This document shows positions 1 to 11,800 of a stretch of DNA of 64,000 bases, in pieces. A program made the translations under genes and the position numbers. The notes beneath the pieces are model-generated. The model was given only the letters and a program-made list of their open reading frames with translations, had not been told where the DNA came from and ran no database searches. The stretch comes from Dioszegia crocea (taxonomy: Eukaryota > Basidiomycota > Tremellomycetes > Tremellales > Bulleribasidiaceae). The stretch is taken from positions 1,389,559 through 1,453,558 of the forward strand of contig BCKK01000005.1 of the NCBI GenBank assembly GCA_001600615.1, given 5' to 3'. The number at the start of each line of letters is the position of its first letter. The stretch's first letter is position 1.

Positions 1-122
1 CAGCTCGGCGTCGGCTTTGGGTATGATGGCTGAGTATATAATACTGGAGCTGGGACAGTCTCCCCCTAGAACAATCCATCGACGCCTACATCCTCCATAC
101 CGCTCACCTACTGAAATCCGCT

Positions 123-1548
123 ATGGGACTCGACGTCAAATCAACCGCTCCCGCGTCTCTGGAGTCAAACCAGGATCCAGAGGCTGGACGAGCAATCGTC
201 GACCCCGCACTTCCAGTATATCCAGAAGGCGGGTGGGAAGCATGGACGACTGTTCTTGGGGCTTGGCTAATGCGTGAGTAACCCCTCTTCTTGGCTGATG
301 ACAGTGTTCTGCACATTCGGCTACACCAACTCGTTCGGCGTCTTCCAGTCATACTACACCCTCGTGCGCTACACCGACGAGTCGGCATCCAACATCGCCT
401 GGATCGGCAGTGTACAAGTCTTTCTCCAGTTCACTGTCTCTGGCATTGCTGGAGCGCTATACGACAAGGGGTACTTCTACCAGGTAACTATGGCCGGCAC
501 AGGCCTGTTCATATTTTGGTAAGTCCCCAAAGTCTTCCGTGCTGATATCAGCTTCTACATGACCTCTCTCGCCAGCACATTCTGGCAGGCCTTCCTCGCG
601 CAGGGTCTCGGACTCGGGATCGCCATCGGCCTGCTCTTCCTCCCTGCGGTCACCGTCGTCAGCCAGTACTTTTTCAAACGCCGCGGTATCGCCTCTGGTC
701 TCGTCGTCACTGGCTCTTCTGTCGGAGGTGAGTAGCCCCAAAGCTTGAGCTGATGCAGGTATCTGCATCCCCATCATGCTTAACAAGCTGTTCGCCTCAC
801 ACGGCTTCGAGCGCGGTGTGCAGTACACGGGCATTCTCCTCTCCGGCTTCATGCTCATCTCGCTCGTCCTCATGCGTCCATCCGGCGGCGTCAGAAGATC
901 CAAGTCGGATGCGCCGGTCAATGTCGGCGCCTTCTTCCGCGAACCAGCCTATGTCCTCTTCATCGTCGGTATCTTCTTCGCCGCATGGGGTCTCTTCTTT
1001 CCGATCTTCTTCATCCAGGTGAGTCCGCATCCGAGCTGGCTAAACGTAAGTCGTTTGCCGAACAGACCGGCGCATCTGCCGACCTGGTCTTCTACACTCT
1101 GGCCATTCTAAACGCCGGCTCCATCCTCGGTCGCACTCTGCCCAACTTCCTCGCCGACGTTTTTGGCCCGCTTAACCTCTTCACCGCCATGTCCCTCCTC
1201 ACCTCCATCATGGCCTTTGCGCTCTTTGGCGCGAACCAAAGCACCCCCGGTCTCATCGTCGTCACGGTCCTATACGGCGTCACCTCTGGCGCCTTTATCT
1301 CCCTCCTAAGTCCCGCCGTCTTTTCTCTCGCCAAGTCGCAGTCGGAAATCGGCAAGCGAGCTGGGCTGGCTTTTGTGGGCATGAGCTTTGCTGCTCTGAC
1401 TGGTAGTCCGATAGGCGGCGCGCTGGTGGGCAAGTACGGCTTCAACGCGGCGATAGCGTTCTGCGGGACGGCGATAGCGGTTGGCGGGGTGGCTCTAGGG
1501 GCGGTGACGGTACTGAAGGCAAGGGAGAAAGAGACGTGGAAGGTCTGA
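123..1548 (+). CDS. MFS monocarboxylate-type (MCT/SLC16-like) transporter
   Basis: Five exons encode about 430 residues. Introns lie near 274-304, 519-551, 728-758 and 1019-1050, each with a GT donor and AG acceptor. The start ATG at 123 gives a short hydrophilic N-terminus followed by a Gly-Gly-Trp motif and the first membrane helix, the usual opening of fungal MCT-family proteins (Mch/Esbp6 relatives). The rest is a chain of hydrophobic helices with MFS-style short loops, including FGVFQ, GSVQ, SGLVVTGSSVGG and NAGSILGR motifs. The hydrophilic segment before exon 5 is the expected central loop. By family it should move monocarboxylates or similar small organic acids across the plasma or vacuolar membrane; the substrate cannot be read from sequence. 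Only 122 bases of upstream DNA are visible, so an earlier start is not excluded. Confidence 0.88.
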
Positions 1549-1674
1549 TCATATCTTGCATAGCAGATTGTTCATATCATAGACTATAGCTGGAATGTCA
1601 CAAACCCTCACCTCTCCCGCCTACAAATCATGTCTCCATCCCAGTAATCTCTCCAGATTGCTAGTATTCCAGAA

Positions 1675-1696
1675 CCCCCCCCCCCCCCCCCCCCCC
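1675..1696. repeat. poly-C tract (22 C)
   Basis: An uninterrupted run of 22 cytosines about 130 bases after the MFS stop codon. Such homopolymers change length easily by slippage and are hard to sequence, so the exact count may be unreliable. Confidence 0.95.
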
Positions 1697-1865
1697 TAGG
1701 CCTGCCTCCCCAGTATTCCCCCTTGATCTCGCCTACTCGCCTGTCGAGGCGGCACACCAAGACTAGTAGTAACGGTCACTCGGAGTAGGTTTGAACGACT
1801 CTGCTTGATGAAGCGTAGAATCTATGCATGCGAAAGTATCCTGGGCGAGACGGTATGATACGCTT

Positions 1866-2031
1866 GGTCATCTAGTCGTCAGCTGAAGGTCCGCAGCGCT
1901 TCGATCCAAGATTCACGCGGATCGGAAAGGTCTACTGAGGGACAGCCAGTCCTCCTGGTCACCTCATCGTTAGCTGGAGGCCCGCAGCGCTCCTAGCCAA
2001 GACTCACGTGGATCTGAAAGGCCCACCAAAG
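1866..2031. repeat. imperfect direct repeat, two 75-base units
   Basis: Units at 1866-1940 and 1957-2031 align without gaps, sharing about three quarters of their positions, including the block CCGCAGCGCT. Most differences I counted are C/T or G/A transitions. The units are separated by 16 bases. No coding function is visible. Confidence 0.75.
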
Positions 2032-3361
2032 CTCGTCCCCCCGCCCGAGCTTCGATCTCATGTCGATCCAAAGAAGGCGCTTTACCATCTGGTTATCAAT
2101 CGAGCTACGCTATCGACCGCACCGAGACTCACCCACAGTCAGAGAGAACACCAGTCCCGAAATCGAACACCGGCTCGTCGCCCCTAACTTGACAGGCGAT
2201 GATGCGCTCACACAAAAGTCGCGTCAGCAGTCAGCAGGACAGCCAGACAAAGGGCCTTCACACTTCATCCACTTTACCCTCACCGTGTATCGCTGGACAC
2301 CATGCTCTTCACCTCGCCAGACCCCAATGTCAAGGTGAGCCGGAGCTGGTTACGAAACAGATTAACCCTCGAGGCGAAACGCCGACTGACAGCCATGGAT
2401 TTAACCTATCGCTGACGATAAGAAACCCAATGAGCACCGGTCATTCAAGAGCACTGACGAGTCAGATGAACACAGCCCGAAACGTTCTCTGTATATCAAG
2501 ATTAGCCAGCCTGATGGGGTTTGACTTTCCTGGAATGTGTGGAGGGATCTGTGGGTATTCAGTAGGAGTTTCTGTTGAATGAATGTTCTGTGCGATGTCG
2601 GATGCATGGACTCGCTACCTACAGTATACATACATCTCGGTCCCCCAAGCTAGATAGTCACGCGCTCTAACTGCCCCGAACCTCGGCCCCGATAAAAGCT
2701 ACAAGCATCCTTGAACACGTGTGACCCCTCAGTGACACTTCCCAATGTGGCAATCCTGGAAGTACCAGTGCCAAGTGGAAGGCAGCTGAAGATTCATATC
2801 TCGATCCACCTGGGCGATCTAAGCGATCATCGGCAAATCGAGCCACAACAATCGATCTCACCGGAGAGGTTGAACATTGAGTAGCTAGTAAGCAGCCGAT
2901 TGGAGGGGGAGGCCGGCCGAGCTTCGTGTCCTGTAAGAGAAGGTGTGGTGAGGGTGATTTAAAGAATATGCGTCTGAATCCAAAGCGCAAAGAATACATG
3001 TACCAACTCTAGTGGCAGAAGAGCCCAAACATCATTCTTGGATCGCTTTGGAAACATCCTCCAGCTCCATCCGTAGCCTTCACTTTGCCCCTCACTTGCG
3101 TGAAGTTGGAGAGTTGGAGAGTTGAATCTCCAGGCTACATCCCCGCGCCCCCTACTTCCGGCCATCTCATACCCTCTTCGACTTTGTTCCTCCCCATACC
3201 CCAGCTATCCCCGTTTACTTCTGACGTTCTAGTCCCCATGTATCCGCCACACCTTCCCTCGACCCATTCCAACCTCACTCCCCATACAGAGTGCACCACA
3301 GCCCACTCATGCGGCTCCACCCTTCCATCTTCCACCTTCCGCCCGTTCCCGCCTCAGCCTC

Positions 3362-5539
3362 CTACGGTCCCTCCGCCTTGGGTGCCCGCGGTGCGACCTG
3401 ACCCGGCCCAGCACCTCGCGCTCTAGGCCCGCCTCTGCCTCCTCGAGCGGGCTGTCCACCTCTACCTGCGCCAGGCTGACCTCCGCTCTGCGCCGTGACC
3501 TGACCCTGCGCACTGGCAGTCTCACCTCCTTCCGCCGTTGTCCCATTACCATTCCCGTTGCTCTGCGCCGCACCACCCCTAGCCGGCCGTCCACCTCTCC
3601 CTCTCTGTCCCTGTCCTCCCCTGTCCCCTCCATTCTGACCTCGGCCCTGAGGCGGCGCCGGGTTAGATCCACTCGCCTCTGTGACCAATGACGCCGCTGA
3701 TTCCATGGAGTTCGGTGTTGATTGGGATAAGGCAGCAGGAGTTGCGCTAGAAGGAACCTGTGCGAAACGTGCCTGGGTCTGGGCGGATTGCGTAGCAGGT
3801 TCAGGTTGCCGTTGTGGCTGACGAGGTGCCGCTTGTTGTTGTATTCGAGCGGGAAGGATTGCCTTGGGCTTGGGAGGTGGGGAGGGTTCGGCAGGCATAG
3901 CTGGGGCAACGTAGAGAACTGGGTCGATATCTCCTGGAATGGGTTGGATTTCCGTACCGAGTTCTGATTCGATACGGTAGAGGTTGTGACGGTCCTCGAT
4001 CTGGGGTGTTAGCTGGAGCTCTCGGTTGCGTGCGAGTAAGCTCACGGTAAGGAGTGAAATGGCGAGACCGAGATGGCCGAATCGACCCGAACGACCGCTA
4101 TTGATGTCAGCTTCGGGCCAGCACTCTCGATGCGAAAACTTACATTCGGTGAAGATATGATTCGGCTGTTCGGGGGAAATCAAAGTTGATGACTACGTTG
4201 ACAGCCTGGATATCTATACCACGAGTGAGAAGGTCTGTGAGTCAGCAAGAGTAATGACTATCGACGACTTTGCAGCTGTACGTACCGGAGCAGACGAGAT
4301 TCCTGGTCATGCCGTTCCGGAAATCGTGGAAGACCCGGTTCCGGTGTGTCTGTAGCATCTTTGCGTGCGAGTAGAAGCATGAATAACCTAGTTCGGTGAT
4401 TTTCTTGGCTAGGAGTTCGACACGGTTGGTCGAGTTACAAAAGATGATGGATTGGTTGATTTGAAGCTGCATTGTCAGCTTGTGCCCATTCTGAACGCGG
4501 TGCCTGATGAGGCCATGAGGCTCTGACTGACTTTGGAGAATAAGGTGTTCAAACAGTGAACCTTTTGTCGTTCTTCGACGTAGGCGTAATATTGGGTGAC
4601 ACCCTTCAGGGTGAGTTCGTCCATGAGGTTGATGATTTGAGGTTGGACCATGTGCCGATCCTGCCCAGTCAGCTTGATTCTTCCGCACACCAAAGGATTA
4701 CTCACTGAGAAGTCCTTGACATTCAACGGGAAGGTTGCTGAGAACAGCATGACCTGCCGTTCTTGCGGGCACAGCGTCAAGAGCTGCTCCACGACTGGCG
4801 TAAACTCATCACTGAGCAATTTGTCCGCTTCATCCATGACGAAACTGGTGCACTTCCGCAGATCCGCAATCCCCTTTCCGCCCAAATCTAATATTCGCCC
4901 AGGTGTCCCAACGAGGATATGGACAGGTTGTGATAGACGGAGGATATCGTCACTGAGACTGGTTCCGCCAGTAGTCACCATGACTTGCAGTCCTGGAATC
5001 TTTGCGCCGAGAGTCTTGCAGACTTGTGATGTCTGGAGGGCGAGTTCTCGGGTGGGAACAAGGATGAGGGATTGAATGTGGGGGAGGTGTGTTTTGACAT
5101 TGTTTAGTGTGGGAATCAGGAAAGAAGCGGTCTGATCGTTAGTCATAAGGTCTCGCTTAGGCTTACTTTTCCGGTTCCATTCTTTGCTCTGGCAAGGATA
5201 TCTCGACCTGCAATGGCATAGGGGATTGATTGTTCCTGGACGGGACTAGGCTTCTCAAATCCAGCGAGGAAGAGACCCATGAGCAACTCTCGGCTCAAAC
5301 CGAGGTCGTCAAAGGTGGAGCCTTGAGTGTTGGTCACATCCTTCCAGGGTCAGCTGTGTCTCTTAGTGCAATAAGGGAGATGATTTACTTCGGTCTGAGG
5401 TCGGTGATCTTTGACTGGCGCAGTGAGACCCGCTCGGTAGTCGTCAGGAAGGCTGGGGGGTCAGCACATGTGAAAATGGCTCCGAAGGCGTCAAAGGAGA
5501 TGACTGGATGTCTGCAACTTACGCGGCTGTGGATGCCAT
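3362..5539 (-). CDS. DHH1: DEAD-box RNA helicase Dhh1/DDX6 (VAD1 orthologue)
   Basis: This is the DDX6-family helicase that acts in mRNA decapping, translational repression and P-body formation. The start ATG at 5537-5539 opens a six-codon first exon (MASTAA). The next exon gives LPDDYRAGL and then [15 protein letters not shown], the conserved Dhh1 N-terminus. Helicase motifs appear in order: Q motif ([10 protein letters not shown]), motif I (AKNGTGK), [18 protein letters not shown] in [11 protein letters not shown], then [25 protein letters not shown] and HRIGRSGRFG, the last split by an intron. Beyond the core is a tail of about 200 residues rich in Pro, Gln and Arg-Gly-Gly, longer than in budding yeast Dhh1; such tails often support RNA binding or condensation. 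At least six introns. In Cryptococcus the orthologue is named VAD1. The assignment is firm; exact intron borders are by eye. Confidence 0.93.
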
Positions 5540-6492
5540 TGTGTAGATGTGTGGAATTGGGGTGGAAGGTTGGAAGGTGGACACGAAGGTACCGAGACTC
5601 AAGACCCCCTTAGGGCTGAGCGGAAGCGACGGAGTTAGGGGTGACTGATTTGGAAAGAGCTTCTCTTTCCACGCTCCTTGAGCGTTGTTTGAAATTGGTT
5701 GATGGTTTGGATTTGGTCATATATTTGTGTGGTGCATTCGATGAACACGGATTGGTTATAAGAAAGTACGGTAGAGGAGTAGTAAGAGTAGAGGTATGGA
5801 GAAGGTATGGAGTGCGAGAGTAGCCGCCAGGCGCCAGGCAAGGGTTGTGAACGGGAGTAAACTTGTATGTGGCACCGGCGATGGCCGCTTCCCCGCCACC
5901 GCCACTCTCCGCTATCGCTGCTGCCACAGTGCCACCGGTTAGAATTGACTAGTCTGAGTCACTTAATACTGAAGGGCAGGAATGAGTGCTAGCGTGATAG
6001 GAAGGGCAGTAAATACCAATTGCCGATTTTACAGCTCATCTTATAGTGTATGATATGCTGCGTATATCAGTGGCAAACGTCCCCCTTTCCCCCATCGCCC
6101 GACCTCTTAAAGGTTAAACTGGTCCATGGTCACTTTGTGCAATGGCTCGTCGGGCTAAACCTGCATAAGGAGGAGAATATCCTGACCCTTAACTCAGGAA
6201 GCATAGAGGAATTGCCTCTCCGCGAGCACTTTGCGAACCGCATTCGCAACGAGACCGTAAGGTGCGTACACGGCGTGCCAAGCCACGACCTCTTCAGTCT
6301 CCCGATGCCATTAGGGGTGAAAGACAATGTGCTGAGTGGCGCGAAGTCCCTGTGGAAACGGCTCCCTGCAGCCGGGGGTGGGATATCGTTGCCTAGTGCT
6401 AGGGTTCATCACTGCGGGCGAGCGAAGCACAGATCTGCGCACGCTGCAGTCTACAAGTACATGCGTGTGCACGGGCACTGAACTAATACTGC
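5540..6492. other. upstream region of DHH1
   Basis: Gap between two minus-strand genes, holding the leader and promoter of DHH1 and the 3' region of the 6493 gene. A 105-codon minus-strand frame (5610-5927) starting MAAAIAESGGGGEAA is open within the presumed leader, but it has no recognisable domain and no splice link to the helicase. I see no other feature. Confidence 0.5.
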
Positions 6493-8178
6493 CTAGAAAG
6501 TTCGGAAGAGCACAGCTAAAACAAGCAACACCAGAACGGTGTTCAAAGCTACCGCCGCTGTCAACATCCGACTCGTCCAGGTCGACGGGACAGGAGCCGC
6601 CAGGGCAACAGCGGCAGCCACCGCTCGAGCGCCGTCGACAATCTCTTGTAGCTGCCGCTCGTGGGCTGTCCTGATCTCCTCCATCGAAAGTTCGGGTAGT
6701 TCAGGGGACACCCCGGAATATCGTGAGACTCCATCGCTGAACCCAGGCGATGTCTGAACGGTCTTGAACAGACCGCTAGCAGGTATCGGGGTCGGGGCCG
6801 CTGCGTTCGAGAGAGGGTTGGTCTTAAACAAGCAGTGACTTAGAGCGTCTTTGTCGACCTGAGCTGGGGAGGTCCTGACTGTCGAAGCGGCAACCTGTGT
6901 CGCGTGAAAGGTCAGGGTATCAATGACAGTCGGCTGCTCCTTACACCCCAAGCCTCTGCTGCTGACAACAAACGCCGCTTTGTCGAGAGGTTTTGTGCTT
7001 TTCGGCGGAGGTAGGTGGAGTTTGTGTACCTGATCGTGCACGAATGCTACACATGTGCTTCAGCTATGTTGTAACCTGATGATCGGAGTTCAAGCTGAGT
7101 GCATACCTTCGATAGCTTCCTGCACCCACGCCTTGTCAATCTCCGAATAGTGGAGATCGTTCCCGAATTTTACGGCGATCACCAGGGTATCGAAATTCAG
7201 GTCCTATCGAGTCAGCGTCCGTTCAAACTCAGCATTGATGAGTATCTCCCAAATCCAATTTCGACCTAACTCACTTTGATCTGGTTGATACGATCTTTCC
7301 TAACCTGCTGTTCACGGAAGCTGAAGACGGGGGAACCGCCAACGGCGTCCAACGGAGTCAACCCCAGCTGGACTTCCCCGTGCTTCCAGGCGGAGAGGAG
7401 CATTCCTCCCATAATGTGGATCTCAAAGGCCCTTGCGTCGGAATCCTCACTTTCAGGTTGAGAATACCCCAGCGAGAAAGTCTTTTGAAACTGGTACGAA
7501 AGTGGAGAAACGGTAGATTTACGCAGCATGTAGTATACCTAAAATCATAGCTGGTCAACAAAGAGCTGACTCAAGGAGGACCCGCATGACAGAGTAACTC
7601 ACCTGAGTGTTGACAGCAGGCACGAGGCCCTGGGCAAGCATGACAGCTGCAAAGAACAAGTATTGATCGTGTTGAACTTCTCCAAAGCTGGAAGTAGCTT
7701 TGACTGCACAAAGCCGATTCATGAACTGCCGGTCGATCAGAATCACAGTCTCACTTGAACTTACGTCATGATCAAGTGATATCGTCACTTCTTCCTTTGA
7801 GATCCCCTTGTTTCTCAACTCGCGCATAGGAACCTGCTTGTGGGATACGATTGTAGTTGATTCGTGTATTACGTGGTGGGTCTTGATGACCCATTGCGTG
7901 TCCGCGAGCACCTTGCGGAACGCCTTGGTGACCAGGGAATGGGGCTGGGACTCTCCAGCAAGTAGAGCTGTAAGTTTATCGCTTGCGTAAGGGTGGACCA
8001 GAAGACCCAAAGCAAGGCGAAGAGCGGGGATGACGGCCGCTTCGCAATCTTCCATGGTGTATCGAGTACTCCAGCGGAATACTTCTCCCGCTTCGATGAA
8101 GTCGAGCGGGTCCTTGTGGGGTTGAGGATACGGGTCATCGCTGAGCTGTTGGAGGTCGACGGGGAGACGACAGCGCAT
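6493..8178 (-). CDS. uncharacterised protein with C-terminal membrane anchor
   Basis: I do not recognise the family. The start ATG is at 8176-8178. The exons read MRCRLPVDLQQLS, an alpha/beta-looking soluble body of roughly 300 residues, a Pro/Ser/Thr-rich linker, the helix MEEIRTAHERQLQEIVDGAR and a final hydrophobic stretch (LTAAVALNTVLVLLVLAVLF) that ends three residues before the stop (RTF). That layout is typical of a tail-anchored protein facing the cytosol, perhaps on the ER, outer mitochondrial or nuclear membrane. Likely introns include a 39-base one near 7730-7765, which is a multiple of three and would also stay open if retained, plus others near 7545-7600, 7205-7275 and 7045-7105. 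Total about 420 residues. It is divergently transcribed from the myosin gene. No function is inferred. Confidence 0.7.
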
Positions 8179-8813
8179 GATGAGTCAAGTGACAAATGAG
8201 TAGGATTGCAAGGTGCGTGGGAAAGACTTCGCTCGCTCGTATGTCACAAATGGCGGGATCGTGCCTGGCGTGCCGAGTCAGCCGTCACATGACATGGCCG
8301 TCACTACCTCCCATAATCATGGTTTTTCGTGCGGGTCTGTATGTCTCGGCTCAACTTCCGTAACGAGCTTCCTGACATGATCGACCTATCGGCAGTTGAA
8401 CCAAGCTGAACTCCATCGCTCAACAAATGAGACGCGTCCAGAATGGGCGATGAAACACGCTCAAATTACCGCATACGGCAAAAAGCATGTTGATTTTGCG
8501 GAATCAAACCATCGCGTCGCGTTGACCACTAACAAATGACGATCAGGAGGTCGAAAGGGTGACCCTATCCACTCATCCACATACCTCACCCTAGACCTAC
8601 GGCCTCGGATCCTGTAGCAGGTCCAGATAGCTGAAATCCACCGACCTGGCGCGCGCTCGAACTTTGTCTAAGCGAAAGATATAGCATCGGCCCGCTGCCA
8701 GCGTAAACAAATCAGCTCGGACCGTCGACACTCCGTCGCCACTCCACTGCCTTTGGGCATCCTGTCTTTCCATCTAGCTCGGGGATACCCTCGAGGCTCG
8801 ACAGGCTCTCATA
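8179..8813. promoter_or_regulatory. shared divergent promoter region
   Basis: This 635-base gap separates the start codons of the tail-anchored protein gene (-) and the myosin II gene (+), so it must hold both promoters. I see no obvious TATA box or repeat. Its regulatory role is inferred from gene orientation only. Confidence 0.5.
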
Positions 8814-11800
8814 ATGGACCCAGGACAGCTTCTGCGGCGGTCCACTAAGGATGCGGCGACCACTGCAGCTGCTCAAGCAGAGTTCAACGAGAAGAGGTGA
8901 GTAGAGTGGGGGGAATGTGGAGTGGTCCACAGGGCTCAGCACAATCACATATCATCCATGACTCAGCTGATCTCCAGGCGCGTCTGGATACCCGATGCGT
9001 CGGACGGCTTCCTGGCTGGGTGGATCAAAACACCACCCAAGTCCGAGTCTGACCCAAATGCCACCGCCGAGGTCGTCGTCTCTTCATCCAATGAGACCCG
9101 GACCGTCCCATTCTTTTCGCTCGCCCCCATGAACCCACCACAATTCGATGCAGTGGACGACATTGCCGATTTGACCCATTTGAACGAGGCGAGCGTGATA
9201 AATAACCTTAAAATGAGGTATGGCGCAGGGAGCATATATGTGAGTTCAACCTTCTAATTTGAAACGGGTAGACGAGCTGACGAGGTAGACATACTCTGGA
9301 CTCTTTTTGATCTCCCTCAATCCTTATCGCAATCTACCCATCTACACGCCCCGCATCATTGCTCAATATCGGACGAAAAGGAGGGAAGAGAACGCACCGC
9401 ACATCTTTGCGGTTGCCGAAAGAGCGTGGCAGCAGATAGGCGAGGAGCGAGAGAGCCAGTCTATCCTCATAACGTGCGCAATGATCGATATCTCGGAGAG
9501 AACAGTAGCTAACATCACAGGGGAGAGTCCGGAGCCGGTAAGACTGAAAATACCAAAAAAGTCATCCAGTACCTCGCCGCTATCGCTACCTCCACAGTAC
9601 CTCCCTCGTCCTCGATACCCGCCTCCATATCCACCTCCTCCCTCACTTCCACAGCACCGATGTCAGGCCTACCTCGGTCCTCATCATTCAAAGGCAAAGA
9701 AGCAGAAGAGATCGACCTCTTCTCAATCGCATCCACAAAGTCAGCTCTGGGATTGCTCGAGCGCCAAATTCTACAGGCCAATCCTGTGCTTGAGGCGTTT
9801 GGTAATGCCCAGACCATGAGGAACAACAATTCGTCACGATTCGGAAAATTCATCCGGATCTTCTTCAACCCAAGCGGAGCTATCGCCGGTGCGAATATCG
9901 ATTGGTATTTGCTGGAGAAGAGCAGAGTGACGAGGCGTGCGTCAGGGGAGAGGAGCTTTCATGTCTTTTATCAGCTGTTGAAGGGAGCCCAGGAGGCGAA
10001 GTTGACAGGTGAGTCTTGAGGCTACAATGCTGACTTGCAGATAAGCTCTTATTGCAAGGCGGACCAGATCAATATGCTTTCTTGAAAGGGAGCAGACAGG
10101 AGATTGACGGAGTGGATGATTTGGAGGAATGGAGGTTGCTCATTGTGCGTATTGCGACTTCCCAGCTGACATACAGGACGCAATGGGAGTGGTCGGCTTC
10201 ACATCCACCGAGCAATTCGAGCTATTCCGAGTCCTAGCGATCATCCTCCACATCGGCAACCTCGTCCTCACCGGCTCGTCTTCCGACCAAGCCTTCCTCC
10301 CACCTACATCCCAATCCACAGCCGACAAGGTCTGCCACCTCCTCGGTATCCATGTCAAAGACTTCACACGCGCTGTCCTCTCCCCTAAAGTCCGCGCGGG
10401 CCGCGAATGGGTCACCCAGGCTCGAACCAAGAAGCAGGCGGAGGACGAGTTGGCTGCGCTGTGCAAGTTCATGTACGAGAAGTCATTCGGGTGGATGGTG
10501 GGGAGGATCAACCAGGCTTTGGACCGACCCAGCGCCAAAGCGTTATCGATCGGTGTTCTCGATATCGCCGGATTCGAAATCTTTGATGAGAACAGCTACG
10601 AACAGCTGCTCATCAACTTTACCAATGAGCGACTTCAGCAATTCTTCAACTTCCACATGTTCACACTGGAGCAGGAAGAGTACACTCGGGAAGGCATTGA
10701 GTGGGATTATGTCAATTTCGGTCTTGATCTTCAGCCTACGATCGAGTTGATCGAATCCAGTCAGCCGGTCGGTATTCTCGCATGCCTGGACGAGGAGTGC
10801 ATCATGCCTCGGGCGACGGATCTGACTTTTACGGAGAAGGTTCAGCAGATCTGGGAGACGCCGAGGGGTGCGAAGGAGGCACATCCGGGCTCTGCTAAGA
10901 TTAAGCATACTCGCTTTGCGACGGGTTTCATTGTCAAGCACTACGCGGGTGATGTCGAGTATAGAACGGAGGGATGGTTGGAGAAGAACAAGGATCCCAT
11001 CAATGATGCAGTGGCGAGGCTGTTGGCGGTATCGGAGGTCCCGGCGATCGCGGCGCTGTTTGTCGAATATGCGGAGGACAAGGAGGCGACGGGGATGGTG
11101 AAGAGGGTGAAGCGGGGAGCGTTCCGGACGGTCGGACAACGACACAAGGAACAACTAGGTCAACTCATGACCCAACTCGGAGCCACTCAACCGCATTTCG
11201 TTCGATGTATCGTACCCAACAGCGAAAAGAAGGCTGGGAAAGTCGAGACCAATCTCGTTCTTGATCAACTACGGTGCAATGGTGTTCTCGAGGGTATCCG
11301 AATTGCCCGACTCGGCTATCCCAATCGACACTCTTTTGCGGAATTCCGAACGCGATATGAAGTCCTCACACCCGGTATCATACCCAAGGGGTATGTCGAC
11401 GGTCGGAAAGCGGCGGAAAAGATTGCGGAGGCCTTGGAGATTGAGAAGGACTTCTACAAGATTGGCGCAACCAAGATCTTCTTCAAAGCTGGCGTTCTGG
11501 CGGATCTGGAGGAGAGGAGGGATAATCTCCTTACGGACGTTTTCCGCCGATTCCAATCTGCCGCTCGGATGTATGTTGCCCGGCGGCGCATATTGAAACT
11601 CATCAATCGGGCGCAGGCGGTCCGAACTATTCAGCGGAATGCGCGGGTGTATATCCAGCTTCGGGATTGGCCATGGTGGAGCCTGTATGTCAAGGTGCGA
11701 CCGCTGCTCGCTGCGACGCGAACGGACGGGGAATTGGTGAAGAAGCAGGCGGAGTTGGCGATGGCGAAGGAAAGAGCTGAGAGGGATGTGATTGAGAAGA

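Larger units (their letters stand above)
1549..3361. other. intergenic region between convergent MFS and DHH1 genes
   Basis: This is the longest non-coding stretch in the window. It holds a run of 22 cytosines (1675-1696) and an imperfect 75-base direct repeat (1866-1940 and 1957-2031). Several reading frames are open for 70-130 codons, but their products are compositionally odd, lack family motifs and have no convincing splice pattern. I see no gene I can support. Part of it must be the 3' untranslated regions of the two flanking genes. Confidence 0.6.

Noticed and set aside
2060..2582. Overlapping plus-strand open frames of 92 and 127 codons
   Set aside because: No motif, odd composition, and no splice sites that join them into a sensible protein.
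4242..4688. A 148-codon minus-strand frame starting before helicase motif IV
   Set aside because: Only its second half is helicase; the first part reads through an intron.
5610..5927. A 105-codon minus-strand frame upstream of DHH1
   Set aside because: It falls in the probable DHH1 leader and has no recognisable domain; the true DHH1 start is supported by conserved N-terminal sequence.
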